Below are positions 49,638 through 62,480 of a DNA stretch of 64,000 nucleotides, one piece after another. Each line of letters opens with the position of its first letter. Position 1 is the stretch's first letter. The notes under the pieces are model-generated. The model was not told the origin of the DNA. It saw only the letters and a program-made list of their open reading frames with translations, and ran no database searches. A program made the translations under genes and the position numbers. The DNA is from Echinococcus granulosus (taxonomy: Eukaryota > Platyhelminthes > Cestoda > Cyclophyllidea > Taeniidae), in contig NW_020170391.1 in the NCBI RefSeq assembly GCF_000524195.1, positions 516,273 through 580,272 of the forward strand, in the 5' to 3' direction.

Positions 49638-52493
49638 AACAGTATTGTGACTGCGGGTTAGTGGATATCCGATTAAAATAGTCAATACGCCCTTGAATTT
49701 TAAACAAATTGTTATAACTTTCCCTTTAAAAATAACAACTGCAGACCTTTTACAAAAATACAGGCATTAATCAACAATTGCACATATTTGAATAATTATT
49801 TGTGACACGAAGTTGCATATAGTGCTTGCAAAATTTGAAACATGACAAATGAAAATGAAAGTAAGTACATACTTAACAAATATGGTTGCCTATTTTATAC
49901 TTTCCCAACGAAGTGCATTATAGAATATAAGCCCACTACCAATAGGCACAGTTACTTCATGTAGCACATAATCTCTTCGAAAGCTAGAGGTGATAAGATC
50001 CATTGATGGAGAACGTGATAAAATGCAGTGAACAATTTTTATTTTGAGCGTGGGCAGATTTGCACAAAGAGTAAAAGTTACTTCTAATAATTTGCATTGA
50101 GGTTTGCTTACTTTGCCTATTATAGCGCTTCACGTTATTTTTTTTCATTGGATTTAGCATAAAATGCGTTATTTCGCTTTTGGTATTAATGGTGCTATTT
50201 CGTGTAATGCACAGGTTTGCTTAGATATAATACGCATATTTGGCGCCATAAAACGATCCCGACGGCGAAAGGGGACATAATGCTTGGGCATAACATATGT
50301 TTTTAACATATATCAGGACCTAGACAATTGGCTTGGTCCCCGGATTGACTCAGTAGGCGAAAGTAAAATAAGGAAGGCCTCAAGTGTCTTCTTTACAAAG
50401 ACGGAGAGTTAAACAACCGACGTATTGCATATACTTTGAGCCCTTTATTATGCTTTTACACTAAAACCCACAGCAGTCTACACATCCATCTGTACTTGTC
50501 AGTTTTACCGTAGGAATTTGATGTTCAGTGCATTTATAAATCAAGGTCAACCTGTCAGATTGAGCTACATTCGTTGCAGATTCCCTCTGCTTCTTTTTGT
50601 GAAAATATTAAATTTCTCCTAAATTTGAAGTTAAATGGCGGTATTTTGGAAAGGAAGCATGAGCCTGCTCCATCTACGTCCTTCATATCAATTTACTCAA
50701 TACAGTAAGACAATTTTTCCATGCATCGCGGACACGATTCCCAACACTGAGCGAGTTTAGAGTAGTGACCTGAGTCCCTGCTGTAGCATAAATAAGTAGT
50801 ACAAAAAATGAGCTGGCCAGAGGATCGCGCCTCCGAGCGAAGTTTTAACTAAAGAACGTACGTAATATAGCACACAGATAAGCGGATTATTAAATCCCTA
50901 CATTGGCCAAGAAAATTAACAGACATTTATAATTTATAATAAACTTCTCCTGCTTTTAGACTTGTCTATAATCATGGGAAATTTTTTAAATTGAGATCGG
51001 CTCTAACACTGTTTGAAGCTTCATGATTGGCAAGAGGCTACGTGGTGTGGCAATCAGTCACGAACAGAAAAATATGCATGGGCCGAATTTTCGAGCCATA
51101 TAAGCCACTATGTGACCAAATGAGTAGTTCTTATAGTAATCAATGCTAAATACATTCCATTGGGTACAACAGCATGCGCCGAATTAATTTGACATTCTAT
51201 TTTTAAAACAACAAATTTACTGCCCATTACAGTGAATGGAAATCCATCTTAGTACCACAATACTGGTGAAACTAGTTAGACTACAATAAGGTCTTAAATT
51301 TGTGAAAAATCCGCTTGTATTAATATACGTTAATCTGTATTTCTAAGATCTTTTGGCAAAAAGGCAAACTATTTGATGAAATGCAGGATTTAGAGCAGTT
51401 TAATTGATCGAATGTTCCGTGCCTATTTCTCCATGCCATCGTTTACATTTTAGTGCTACCCAGCCCTCTATCAATTTATCTCTCTGTCCACCTATCTATC
51501 CGACGATGCGTCTATCTATAAGTTCTAATCAGCCAAAAGATTTAGACCCCTATAATTACCATTTCCAAATGGCTTAAGCCTGGAGTCACTTAAGCTATTA
51601 ATATAATTTGTACAGAACACGGAATTTGAGTAATTATCAAGGCCAGAGTTCCTTTTTTGACTCCTCTCTTGAGAGTCATCACAGATTTCCTTCTCCTATC
51701 CCGTTAAGATGCCACATACAGCCATAAAAATCAGAAAACATGTAATTCTTGATTGGGTTCCTTCGTCGATGTCACTAATGAGCCCTTAAGTTGTCCTTAA
51801 AGTCATAACATGCGGAAGTACTGTAGAATAAGTGTCCTAATAGCACATGGGAGGACTGGGAGGCGACTAGCATGTTCTTACGGCCATACCATCAAGAATC
51901 ACAGCCTGCAGAGACTAAAGGGACCTCCTTGTTAGACGCATTTAAATCAAAAAGTATTGGGCAATTACAGATATGTAATGTTCTAATATTTTAATAGTTC
52001 TTGTAGGCGACAGGCACTTATTTGCATGAAATGCCGTAACTAGATAGACATCACTGAACACCGATTTTAAATTTTTACAATATGTTGGCATACCTCATGC
52101 CCATCTAATAAAGGTACTTCTCCCCGCTTCATGGGTATTGGATCAGAGATAAGATAAAAATATTTGATGCAGTAAGGCGTACTTGTTTAATTACACCGAA
52201 TCAGGAGGATGCAATTAGAAAATGCGAACCTTGCTTATGATCCGACGCCATCGGCCCTACAGGAGGGAACCTACTCTAAATGTAATTAAACCGTTGTATG
52301 TTAAACCCTTTGGTAGCCTCTGACTAATGAAATATGCTTTTGTTCAACTCGTCTACCCATTCTAAAGGCATGAAGGCAGAGGTGGAAGAGAGAAGTAGCA
52401 AATATGATAGAATGCACAACATGTATGCAGACACCAAAATACTTTTCGCACGTCACCAGTAGCTAGTCGGGTTGACTCATTTTTGGTTGAAGG
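49638..52493. other. Spacer upstream of ACSL, no gene seen
   Basis: AT-rich sequence with no exon or element recognised. It should hold the ACSL promoter. A short TCTA-rich patch lies near 51475-51520. Confidence 0.5.
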
Positions 52494-52692
52494 TGTAATA
52501 CGGTGGTGGTTTGTCCCTCGGTATTGGCGAGGCGCCACTTTTGAACCCATGAATTTGTCTTCTTGTACCTCGCTGGGTGGGCTGACCTTCAGGCCATGCC
52601 AGTAGCCCAAACGCCTTCGCTGTGCTGAATATATACATTCTGCCCTAGCATTATGTCTTCTTCCGTCTTCAGCGAAGTCTCGGGACGCTACA
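52494..52692 (-). mobile_element. Solo LTR, 199 bp, same family as 24646-24843
   Basis: Read on the minus strand it runs from TGTAGCGTCCCGAG to CCGTATTACA and aligns with the plus-strand copy along its whole length, including CAGCCCACCCAGCGAGGTAC and AAAAGTGGCGCCTC. The flanks are ACTT on the TG side and CCTT on the CA side, a 4-bp target duplication with one change. The 129-codon open frame across it is not a gene. Confidence 0.8.
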
Positions 52693-53586
52693 AAGTAAGT
52701 ATTGCAATAGTTCCAAAGGGAATAATTCTTCGACCTACTTGGTGGGGGCATTTCATTATGGTACGGCTTTAAGTCAAGTTGTGTAGCAGCAATAGATAAG
52801 ATAAACAGTCACACAAAAATGACCTGGTAAACCTGTGAAAATGATCACTTGTGTAAAACAATAGGTATTAAAAAAAGAGCAAACTGAGGGATAAATGGAG
52901 GAAACTAAAAGGGTTGTTATAGTGCTTACAAGTGCGCGTGAATAAAAGTTATCCATTAAGTATGTCTAGTAAGACTAAACAAGTAGTTTTTTGATTGTTA
53001 AGCCAAAGTTTCTTAGAGCTCTACATTATATTTCTGTTAAGTCCACCTCAATTACGCCAGATCTTGTCTGTTAATTTAAACCAATTAATGTATTTGAGAA
53101 GTTGAAAAGATTGACTCCAAAAGACTAGGTTACTAAAATGATTTAGTTTATCCTTTCCCTACACCCGATTCTTTATTCAAATGCTATGCGCATGGATTGT
53201 TTAGGCGTACCAATTAATTGGCCCTGCTAAGTGGTATATTACATTCTCGTTGTTGCTGTTCATCGGGTCATTCTTGCATTTCTCAGCTGGTTATCGATTC
53301 TTATTTAGTCGTTCTCAACTTAATTCATGTAAGACTTACAAAGTGTGGTAGGACTCTTTAGTCCCAAAATGTCAAATTTTATTGTTTGCTATAAGTTATG
53401 GGAATCGGGTGTTTTTATGTAATTGCGCGATCTTACCTTCAAAGATCGTACATTTCACATCTTAGAGGTAAAGTTCTAATTTTCCTCGCCCACATTAGCT
53501 GTAACTTATTTTGGTCATTTGTCAGAATCTTATCTATTTATTGTTCATCTCTTGATGCTGTACAAATGGTTTTGTCATTTTAGATT
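52693..53586. other. Spacer upstream of the membrane protein gene
   Basis: AT-rich, no gene seen. It ends in an acceptor-like CATTTTAG three bases before the ATG of the next gene. Confidence 0.5.
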
Positions 53587-56500
53587 ATGGTTAGGATTGC
53601 CGATGAAGGTGCGGTACCTTTCAACGCCGAACCCACAAGTCCTATCCTATTGCAGCGGAAAAAGAAAGTTCGTTTGGCCGCTTTCACCTCCTCGGTTTCA
53701 TTGATCCTCTCATGGCCATTTCCCCCCATTATTCTATGTTTCCAGGCGAACAGACGTTTGAATTTTGATCCTCGTATCTACACGACTCTGATAACTGCTT
53801 ACCTTTTGTCAGGTTCCATCAAGCGTCTACTCCTACGGCGTTCCCTTTCACCGAGTTTTTTTAATGCTATAGCTCCAACCGTGTTGGGATTAGTCGGAAA
53901 CGGGGTTTTTATGACTGCTTTGTACAAAAGCGATAACTGGAACTGGTTATCTATTTTCTTCATGTTCGGCAGCCGTTTGTTTTTTGGTTGGTCAACTTAC
54001 TCTGCAGAGGACTACAATAGGCGCGCTAAAAACGTAATCAAGATAGAAAGGGAAGTGGGAATTATCAACAAGCGCGTGGCCGATATGGTGCCTGATCTTC
54101 AAGATTCGACCTTCCATGCCGGTGTCATCGTTGCTATTGTGATATGCCTCATTCTTGATGTTTGCCTTCGATTTGTGGGTCCAGAAATGACCGAGTTTTA
54201 CTCGTTGTTGATTCTTTCTGGGCTTTCAACGTGCCTGTCGCTTATTTCCGTTCCAAGCTTGCATATCGCGGTGAGGAGCCTGCTGAATATGCCGGCTGAA
54301 TGTGAAGGGAGTGAACAATGTTTATCCAGTTCTCGAACATGCCCTGCCTCGTCAAACGGTGGGGGTAATTGCGCAGCTGGAGATGTAGGTTTATTTCATT
54401 GCTGAAAGGCAGCTGATTGCCTGTTTCGTCCATAATTTGATGTATGCACGTGTACCAGGGTTTCAGCACTAGTGTCGATGTCTCTTTTCTGCGTTTCCTT
54501 AAGTGAATCAGACAGACAACGTAAGATACATTTCACTGACCTTTTTCCTATGCAAAATATGGTTTGCGTTTTCCCAGTGGTGCTTTTTTTCTAATTGGAA
54601 TTACAATTTAGGCCATGGCAATTCGCGACTGCCTTAATTACCTACATGGCCCATAACTATACGGTTCTCAATTTTCATTATTTGTATGCAAATCCTCACA
54701 CCTGTTTTACTTTTATATGCTTTCGCAGTTTTTATTATTTTTTACGCAACTTATCCATTATGTGCTTCTACGCTTCTTCAACCATTTACCTCGCTATTAT
54801 TGGTTTATGAATGCCAAAACCGCATTGCTTCTCAGAGTTCTACTAAGATCCATGCTATGGAGCTAAACGGTACGATTATTAGGCTGCTGTAGTATTTTAT
54901 CTGATATTCTTTGAACCTTGCTGTAACATTACAGCTGCGCTTTTATTTTCATAGTTTAGGTCTTTTTTTAGGACGTGTCAATATTATCATCTTAACTGGA
55001 GCTTCCTGCCTTTGCAGGTTGGGGGCCGCAATGGAATGGTCTCTCAAGCTTTGACGATCCGGAACAAGTACATCATAAGCACCGTCTTTGCTTCCCTCAA
55101 ACATCATCAGTACCCCCCCGGACAGCTGATCATGATCCTTTTCTCGGGACTCCTCACCACAGGAACCATCCTCTTTGACTACCTTCTCCTTCCCTACTTT
55201 GTGATCTACTTACGAAGAAACCTTTTCACCCCTTTTCCTGATTTCTTCCCCTTCCCAGACTTCATCCTTGTCTATGGGACCCTCTTCGCCTCGGAGCTGC
55301 TTTCCCGCACCATCATTCTCGAGTACACGAATCTCGGAGACCGAATTATGAGGTGGTCTAATCCTAGCTTGATCGGCGCGTTGATAGTAGTCTCCGCCCT
55401 CTCCTTCTTCATGCCTGCCATCCTCTATTGGATTGGCAGCAGAACTGCCGGAACGGCAAACAGCCTCTTCGGCTTTTGCCTTTTCGTCCTATGTGTGACG
55501 CAGGGCCTGTTAAAGGCGGCGCACGCTCTTCTTGGCGGCCTTCTCTTCACTAAGTATTGTGACTCTATGACATTGGTGCCGCGCAGCGTGGCACAGACGG
55601 GCGAGCAGCTGCTTGGCGTTGTGAGGTGCTTTTTCGCGGCCCTACTCTTCGCCGTTGGAGGCGCCATTTTGTATCACCAGGTTGTCAATTCTGTATTTCT
55701 CAATGCCCTCGCCTTTGTCCCTCACCGGAGTTTGGTTAGCTCTCGAATCGCATGACATCTCGAGGTAGAGAAGCCAAATGCACTCAACTAAACCGTTTTG
55801 ATTTCATTGCTATTCTCTCCTATTTCACATTGGCTTCCTGTTATGGAAAATCGTAAGAGAACGATTCTTAATTTTTAGTTCACGGCCAGTCCCAAATTGG
55901 GTACATTTTATCCCACGCAGTGTTTGTGATTCCAGTGTGATGTCCGTGAATTTGTCACTTCTAGCGTCGTTCTATTATTCACTAGTCCTTCGAGTTAAAT
56001 GGTGTTGAATGTTTGCTAAACCATTTGGTATTTCGTACATTTTATTCCTCCTGCTAATGACATTCGTGCTTTTATGGGACACCTAATAAATGCAAAATCT
56101 TAATTTTCGTAATTTCGCTTCGTTCAAATATCGTACTATTTATGCAATCTATTTCATGATTTTGGGATATTTTCCTTTTATCGATCACACGAGTTTAGAT
56201 GTGCCAGCCACACACATTCTTCGTGCATCGTAGTCGGAAAGCATTTAGTCGACATATAATGATTCATTTATCTACAGAAATTCGGCTGTGGTGGCGCATG
56301 TTTGGTCACGTCACCGCACTCTTAGGTGGGTAGTCTAATTTACATTCATCAGGAGCTGGTTTGAAACACTTTTGTGCTTTCCTTGCACTCATATTTGTAA
56401 CTTTGTGAATCAGCGGTTGTTATGACGACATTTAGAGGGGAAAACTACCCTGACTACTAACCGAATTACCATTCACTTTGTCACCGATCTCTTTTGGTGC

Positions 56501-56868
56501 TAATATTCCCTTTCGTCTGCCACCGGTGGTACGATGCTCCTGTCCGCCCTTTGCAGCTCTTTTTATGTATGGGGGAACGGATGACAATATCACCTCTATG
56601 CATAATTCATATAGTGTTACTTATACAGAGAACGGAGTTTAAATGTAATGGTCTTTTTGGACACTCTGGGAACGAGTTAGAAATTTGTCTGTTTTTGAGC
56701 TGTGGTGGACGATTGAGTGGTTTATTAATTTTGTTTCAGCGCTTTATGGCGACAATGGTCATGGTCTCCGTAGTGTACTCACTGGCACTGTCGACAGCCA
56801 TCGCTGGATATACTCGAGTCTATGCTCACGATAAGGCTCGTCAAGTCCGCATTGAACACCCAGACTAA
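53587..56868 (+). CDS. Polytopic membrane protein, possible MFS-like transporter
   Basis: Two long exons join in phase: 53587-54384 (donor GAT/GTAGGT) and from 55018 (acceptor TTTGCAG). Reading on to the TGA at 55753-55755 gives 511 residues. Alternatively a donor at 55621 (GTT/GTGAGG), or a weaker one at 55681, joins an exon at 56740-56868 (acceptor TTTGTTTCAG), which ends with ARQVRIEHPD; the first gives 509 residues. Many hydrophobic helices are visible, such as VGNGVFMTALY, IVAIVICLILDVC, IVVSALSFFMPAILYWIG and LFGFCLFVLCVTQGLL, with a central hydrophilic loop around AEDYNRRAKNVIKIEREVG. The size and two-half layout recall 12-helix transporters, but I see no clear family signature, so function and substrate are unknown. 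It is transcribed divergently from ACSL. Confidence 0.75.
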
Positions 56869-57744
56869 CACAAAACTGACGGTGTCATACCCCAGCATTG
56901 AAGTGCTACAGCTTTATGCAGGTACCTTTAAAATTTCCTGGACTCCGTGTGAGGTCCATTGCTATCGATCGCCAAACAACAAATACTATTGTTTATACCG
57001 TTACGTGCACTTTATGCTTGAGTTAATTAATTCGACATTTTAATGTACACTTAGGTAAAGTATATGAAATGTTTTCTCACTTCCGATTTACGCATTGGGA
57101 AAGGTTGGAAGTTAATTAGATCGCTTTGGACAAAGTGGGGCTAGTTCAAGGCTCTAAATCACTTGCACTTGATAGACAGGCTCGTAAAATGAATTGCGTT
57201 TTTAATTCATCGTGACTCAATAGTAAGTGTGTGTGAAGTCATCACATAGTTCTAGGACGGCTGAGTGCGCTAATACCTTCGCCATCCTGGAAATAGGACT
57301 ATTCAAATGTGCATAAGGTGTCAGCTGAGTCCTATTAGGTTGCATCGCTTTGTGCTTGAACCGTCTGATAGAAAGTCGACTAAGGCGAGACAGATGACTC
57401 GTCTCTGAATGAGTACCTGTGGATGATTAGGGGTTCGTAAAGTGCTCATCTGCTCCACCAGAGTCCACTATCGTAAAAACTGCAACCATTTGACTTCGAA
57501 TACTACCTTAAACCATGATTTCATTCAATCTGAAATGTGACCCTATTGTACTCGTTTCAAAGTTTGGGCAGTTGTATTAGATATGGGTGCAGTGGATTTG
57601 TAATTAGGCGAATGTGAAATATTTGAGAAGGATATTAGATATGAATGTTGCAAATTGGGTTCCCAGCAGTTGTAAAAGCGTATTGACAACCGTTGCAACC
57701 AGGGTTTTCAACTTTTATAACTTGGTGTTGTGTGCCCACGTCTT
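56869..57744. other. Spacer, no gene seen
   Basis: 3' flank of the membrane protein gene. No recognisable gene or element. Confidence 0.45.
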
Positions 57745-57960
57745 CTAGATGCGGCCGAGGTCTCTAACCAGATAAACGATATAATAAGTCGCCAGGGCAG
57801 AAGTCTTGGCTGACTTCCCACGTAATAAGTACGGAAAAGGGTCACGGTCAGTGTGTACACCTCTGGTGAATACAGGGCAGAAACCTCCCGATTTCAGTTG
57901 CGCATTTTTACAGCAAGTGATTAGCCATAGCCGTCGAGCAGTCACCAGTACAGCAGGCGT
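57745..57960 (-). mobile_element. Possible integrase-like retroelement fragment
   Basis: A minus-strand open frame has HTDRDPFPYLL followed by TSALATYYIVYLVRDLG. This loosely recalls the Ty3/gypsy integrase core, where an aspartate and an aromatic run are followed by a helix and FGxP. Stops bound it on both sides. The position next to LTR fragments fits, but the similarity is weak and it may be chance. Confidence 0.25.
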
Positions 57961-58044
57961 GGATCACCGCTAGGAATGAACCACTTAAGTAGGACCAAGG
58001 GAGAACACGATTGGAATTAGGGAATAGATTTCTCTGGGATTAAG

Positions 58045-58090
58045 TGTAGCGTCCTGAGTCTTTCCTGAACTCAAAGGAAGCCATTATATT
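58045..58090 (+). repeat. 5' end fragment of the LTR family
   Basis: TGTAGCGTCCTGAG matches the first 14 bases of the solo LTRs with little change, then similarity fades (CTGAACTCAAAGGAAG against CTGAAGACGAAAGAAG). Confidence 0.45.
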
Positions 58091-58230
58091 ACAGCAAAAA
58101 ATGCATTGTCGACATGCAGCAACGCTGGGGGAAGGGAGTAGGAAAGTGGATCCTCAAGTCTCCGTGAAACCAAAGTGAAGTTAATTAAGTACTCAAATTA
58201 TTTTAATACGTTAGTTGTTTGTTTAACTCC

Positions 58231-58304
58231 CGATTTTAGTGTTAGGCCACTTAAAGGCTCCGCCATTGCATTTCCCTGAATATCATGTCTTGTTTCGTCT
58301 TCAG
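58231..58304 (-). repeat. Internal fragment of the LTR family
   Basis: On the minus strand it reads CTGAAGACGAAACAAGACAT, then GATATTCAGGG and CAATGGCGGAGCC. The first part matches the solo LTR at 24646. The last part, and the AAAATCGGG beyond it, match the fragment at 22143-22264. Confidence 0.5.
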
Positions 58305-59848
58305 ATGGGTGTAGGAGGACTACGGTGTTAGATAGAACTATTAATTTGTATCCCATTTCGATGGGTAAATATCAGCATACTGTTGGTCCTAATACTTGTC
58401 CTCGATGTGATTTTTAAAATATTTGCGCATATCCAGTTTGATGAGTAATTTGTTATTTTTTTTGCTTTTCTTCAGTTATTATACTTAAAATCAACGCAAA
58501 TACGGCGCCCGTTGCCAAGTTAGTCTTTCGCAATAGCAGCCCCTTTTAGGTTTCCAGTTTAATAAACCCGAATCCTGTTTTTTTTTTTTACTCCATTTAG
58601 AAGAGACTTTGAAGACTTTTCGGTTCCTGGTCGGCATTTTTCTAATGCTATCAAGTTTTCTCCTGAATCGTTTCGTAACCCTGATTGACATCTTTCTTTA
58701 TCACTCATCTATTTGCGACTGTTTCCCTTCTATTCAGAGCATTCACCAATTAAAATCGTCGACATCACTTGCCAGCTTTGATGCGTTAAATTTAGTATTT
58801 TCGGTGATTAATGACTGGGCGTTTAGTGTTTACTCGATCACATGCAACGCGAATTCGTTTTTACATATGTTACTTAAGAGCGTTTAGAGACAGCCGCTAA
58901 AATTACCTCCCCTACTCAGTTACTTAAAAATGGAGGACGTGGCAGTTCATGGATTTTCCATGTTAATGAAAGTCGTTCTGTGGGATCTGTCGTTTAATCA
59001 AATGCATTCATTACTCTGAATTTGAAGTCCTTCTTCTCCTTTCCCATCCACATTTATCTTTTGGACAAAGATCAAATTCTGGTATTTGAAACCTCCTCTG
59101 CCACTGTTTACCGTAGTACTTCAATCGAATATTGACAGGCTACTCGTTCGTTCCGTCTGTTTTCTTATAGCTAAATTTCTGTACTCTACGATTCGCCTCT
59201 TGAGAGGAGGCAACAATGGAAACCCATTGACAACATGAACTATCCACACAGCACGCCCAGACGACATCCTCTATCAGGTGTTTTGCAGTATTACGCTATC
59301 TGAGGGTTAGAGGTCAACTTTTAGACCGTAACAAATTTGCCAAGGGCGACAGATGTGCATCTAGAGACCCGCCCGTCCCTCCTTTTCCCATCCTAAATCG
59401 TTCACCGATCGCCCAGAATCACTGACAACGCCACCACTCGCTCAACGCCCGCTACTCCGGTCGTACCTTTCTTCAACGAGGCTAGTGGTGTTGGCTGACA
59501 TTTGAAGTAGTATTCTGGATCAGCTTAGATTTTCGAAAACCTCATTGCATCCCCTCCCTGGACGTCATCAAAGCCACAGAGGGAGCCTCGCGCTGCTTCA
59601 GGATGGATGAAAACAACTCTATCTGCAAATGGTAGCCTAATGGCCCACCTTTCATACTAGTGGGATGGAGCACCATCGCCCAACAGAAAGTACCTCCATT
59701 CCACTCTGAGCTGAGTTTTCAACGTCAAAAGGAGTGCCTTGAAATAACGGCGAATTACTGCCGAGTTTATTAAAATTGTCAGCAATTTACAAAATGACGT
59801 ATGAAAGACGTCGCTAGACGATTCCTGTACAATCTAGATCAGCAGAGG
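58305..59848. other. Spacer, no gene recognised
   Basis: Contains a poly-T run near 58578 and a 92-codon plus-strand open frame (58609-58887) with a hydrophobic N-terminus (FLVGIFLMLSSFLL). I recognise no family and see no conserved neighbour for it, so I do not call it as a gene. The right end should contain the Tim23 3' UTR. Confidence 0.45.
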
Positions 59849-60634
59849 TTAGGCACCAAGCAGTTCTTTAATGCGATCCCAACTGGTGAAGGCGGCTCCC
59901 GCAAGTCCAATCGTCAAACCGAAAGCTCCACCACGAAGGCATCGTTGCCAACCGCCGGGAGCAAACAATCCTAAAAAGATGTCCAGTAAAAATAAGTTAG
60001 GTAGAATATGGCTCAACTTTACAAAGGCATGTGGGGTGTCATAGATAAGCTATTTCATCTATCACAACAGCTGTACATTTGAAGATAGTTAAATCCATAA
60101 AAAAATAATTGTCTGCAAGTAGTGATATAAATGACACAAAATCTACCAGGTGAACGGTAAAGGAGACCGGTAGCTGTCGCGGAAGAGACCATATTGATTT
60201 CATCGTCAGCCCCACCGCGGAGTTTGTGGATAACAAAGTCAGAGATGGCGTAGATAAGACCGATGCTCCCAGCCGTTTGTGCCCACGAGGCGCCAGACTT
60301 GGTAACGTGATTTAGGATCTGCGTTCGCTGTAAGGCTTTTGTAGGCAATTTTATAAGCTCCGGATCCTTTAGAGCCGAATATAAAGCCCGTGTTCCTCCA
60401 AAAACACAACCTACAAAATATTTCTTGGCCGATAGTTCCACATACCGCCAATAACCATTGAGCCTATCTCAGAAAAGGATCTCTCGAAACGACCTCGGTG
60501 TCTGTCTCCTTCTGGGAAGATAAACTGATCGGACGGATCCTAGAAGAAATGCACTAAAATAACAAACTAACATTCACTAAAAGCGAAGGATCGATGTTGA
60601 GGAACGGAGAAGCGAACAAGTCACCGTCCGACAT
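59849..60634 (-). CDS. TIMM23: Mitochondrial inner membrane translocase subunit Tim23
   Basis: Channel subunit of the TIM23 complex, which takes presequence proteins across the inner mitochondrial membrane. Four exons in phase: 60572-60634, 60446-60539, 60147-60410 and 59849-59970. They total 543 nt, or 180 residues. Motifs: SPFLNIDPSLLV, then DQFIFPEGDRHRGRFERSF (human has a DEFILPTG..RGRFELAF stretch), FGGTRALYSALK, VTKSGASWAQTAGSIGLIY, LRGGADDEINMVSSATATGL, and the glycine-rich end GGAFGLTIGLAGAAFTSWD. The four-helix Tim17/22/23 core is complete. The human protein is 209 residues; here the part before the NIDP motif is only about a dozen residues, so the N-terminal intermembrane-space segment is short. 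The ATG at 60632-60634 was chosen as the first in frame before the conserved motif. Introns are 32-176 nt by these boundaries, the shortest being 60540-60571. Confidence 0.94.
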
Positions 60635-62480
60635 GGCGCGCCTTGACCGTAGGGGCTACTTGGTGTGTTAGGCCGGGCCCATCATCGGCATTATATACAA
60701 GCTTGAAACCATACTTATGACTTTATAATATTTTTCTCCTTAAACAAAGGCATTTTAGGCTATAAATTAAGCAGAATCATTTAATTTGGCATTAGTTAAC
60801 AAAAAGATGTGCAATTTGCCCAGAATATCTGAACGACATAGTAAGAAATGAAATAAACTAATAACATGGAAAGTGCTTTTCTTGATGCCAGAAAATCCGC
60901 AGTTGCATGAGTTTCTAGTTTAAAATTTGTCCTGGTGGCCTGGCACTAAATGTAAAGAGGTTTCATTCGAGACGCTTGCAGCTTCCACGCCTCACCAAGT
61001 CAACCCGCCTCTGCCACCCGAATAAAGCATTTGTTCAAGACCACCACCAAATATCACGCAACCTTGATTCCTCGTTCTCCACCTTTACCAAGCGCAGATG
61101 GCTTCCCCCCCCCCCCACCAGCTACCAAAAGCTGCCTGGAACGCGCCAGGACCAAGAGACCGGTCAGGCCAACGGATTCACCCCTTGTCCGGTTGAACAC
61201 AAATCTGGACAATCGAGATGTTGGGTCAGTAGCGGATACGCCATTGGTGCCGTCAACAGAACTACGCTTAGACGACCGAATGCTTCGACAAATTACCCGC
61301 TGCTGACATTAAGAAACCTGACAAGATAACGCGTCTCACTCAACTCGATCCGCACTTTCAAGACATTGATTCACGCAACCCTGATGCCTTAGCGTTTGTA
61401 TCGAAAAATGCAGAATGCTACAGGACTAGGTCTTACACATTCATAAATCTTTGGTACATCGAAAGTGATTCATTGGCAGTCGAGCATGTCCCTGTTTGAG
61501 ATAGCTTAAGTGCATTCTAAAATTAGAAAAAAACACGTAAATTGGCTAGAATATCACCACTTACTAGGCAGCATTCACTTTAAAATATTTGATGATGAGG
61601 AACTGAAATGGCATCCAAAACACAAAAAAGCACTGCCAAGTCTCGCGTAAAACGCTCGCAGTGACATATTGTCTTAGTAATTCGGATTAAATAGTAAATA
61701 AACTGGGTTATCACTCGAAAAAATGTATCGAAAACAGAAAAATTCTCAAAAATGACACGAAGATTAGGGTGCAGGAATTCTAGGAGCACAGACTTATCGC
61801 CTAGTGATTGACCTCTTATTGCATAATCACGTTAGCATATAGGACTTTGGACAAAAGAAAAGTACCCGATAAATTGCCATGGAAGTTGGGCTCACTATCA
61901 AGATGTCGGAGAGGGAGATGTCCACGCTCGCTAGTGGGATTGACGCATATTCTGAAAAAGCATACCACATGACAACATAAGCGGTGCATACCCATTAAGG
62001 TAAAAAATACCGCTCGGATTTATTCGAAAAATGCTTTTAAACCATCGTCACGTTATCAAATGTACAAAGTTTCAAGGTTAGATAATGGCTTTCGGGATGC
62101 AAAAAAATCTGGTAAACATTCAAACTGACTTATGCGTCATTTCAATTGGTTACTGTAACGAAATGCCTCTAATAGTTCTTTCTGTCCCCAGAGTACGAAG
62201 TACACAAATCAAAAGTACTGAATTGCGCGTAAAGGAGCTCACTTCGATACTTTCCCATATCCTCACTGGATGGTTTCCTCAGTTTTATGGAACTGGAATT
62301 AGAGCCGAGACCAAATCTCCTAGGCGCATTGAACCACGAGCCTTTTCGATCCCTTGGACCCTTCCCGTCTCTACTCTCCTCCCGCTCAGTGGGCCTTTCT
62401 GATCCCTCTGTGGTTGTGGTACCGCCCCGTTGCATCCAACTGGTCAACTCGCTCAACCGGACACGTGTGAACTTAGTCAG
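60635..62480. other. Spacer, no gene recognised
   Basis: The Tim23 promoter should lie at the left end. A plus-strand region 60976-61329 is open in two frames and proline-rich, with a run of 12 C at 61105-61116. I see no family match and do not call it as a gene. The right end may contain further exons of the next, unrecognised gene. Confidence 0.4.

Noticed and set aside
52362..52751. 129-codon minus-strand open frame
   Set aside because: It spans the solo LTR and its flanks and has no coding signature.
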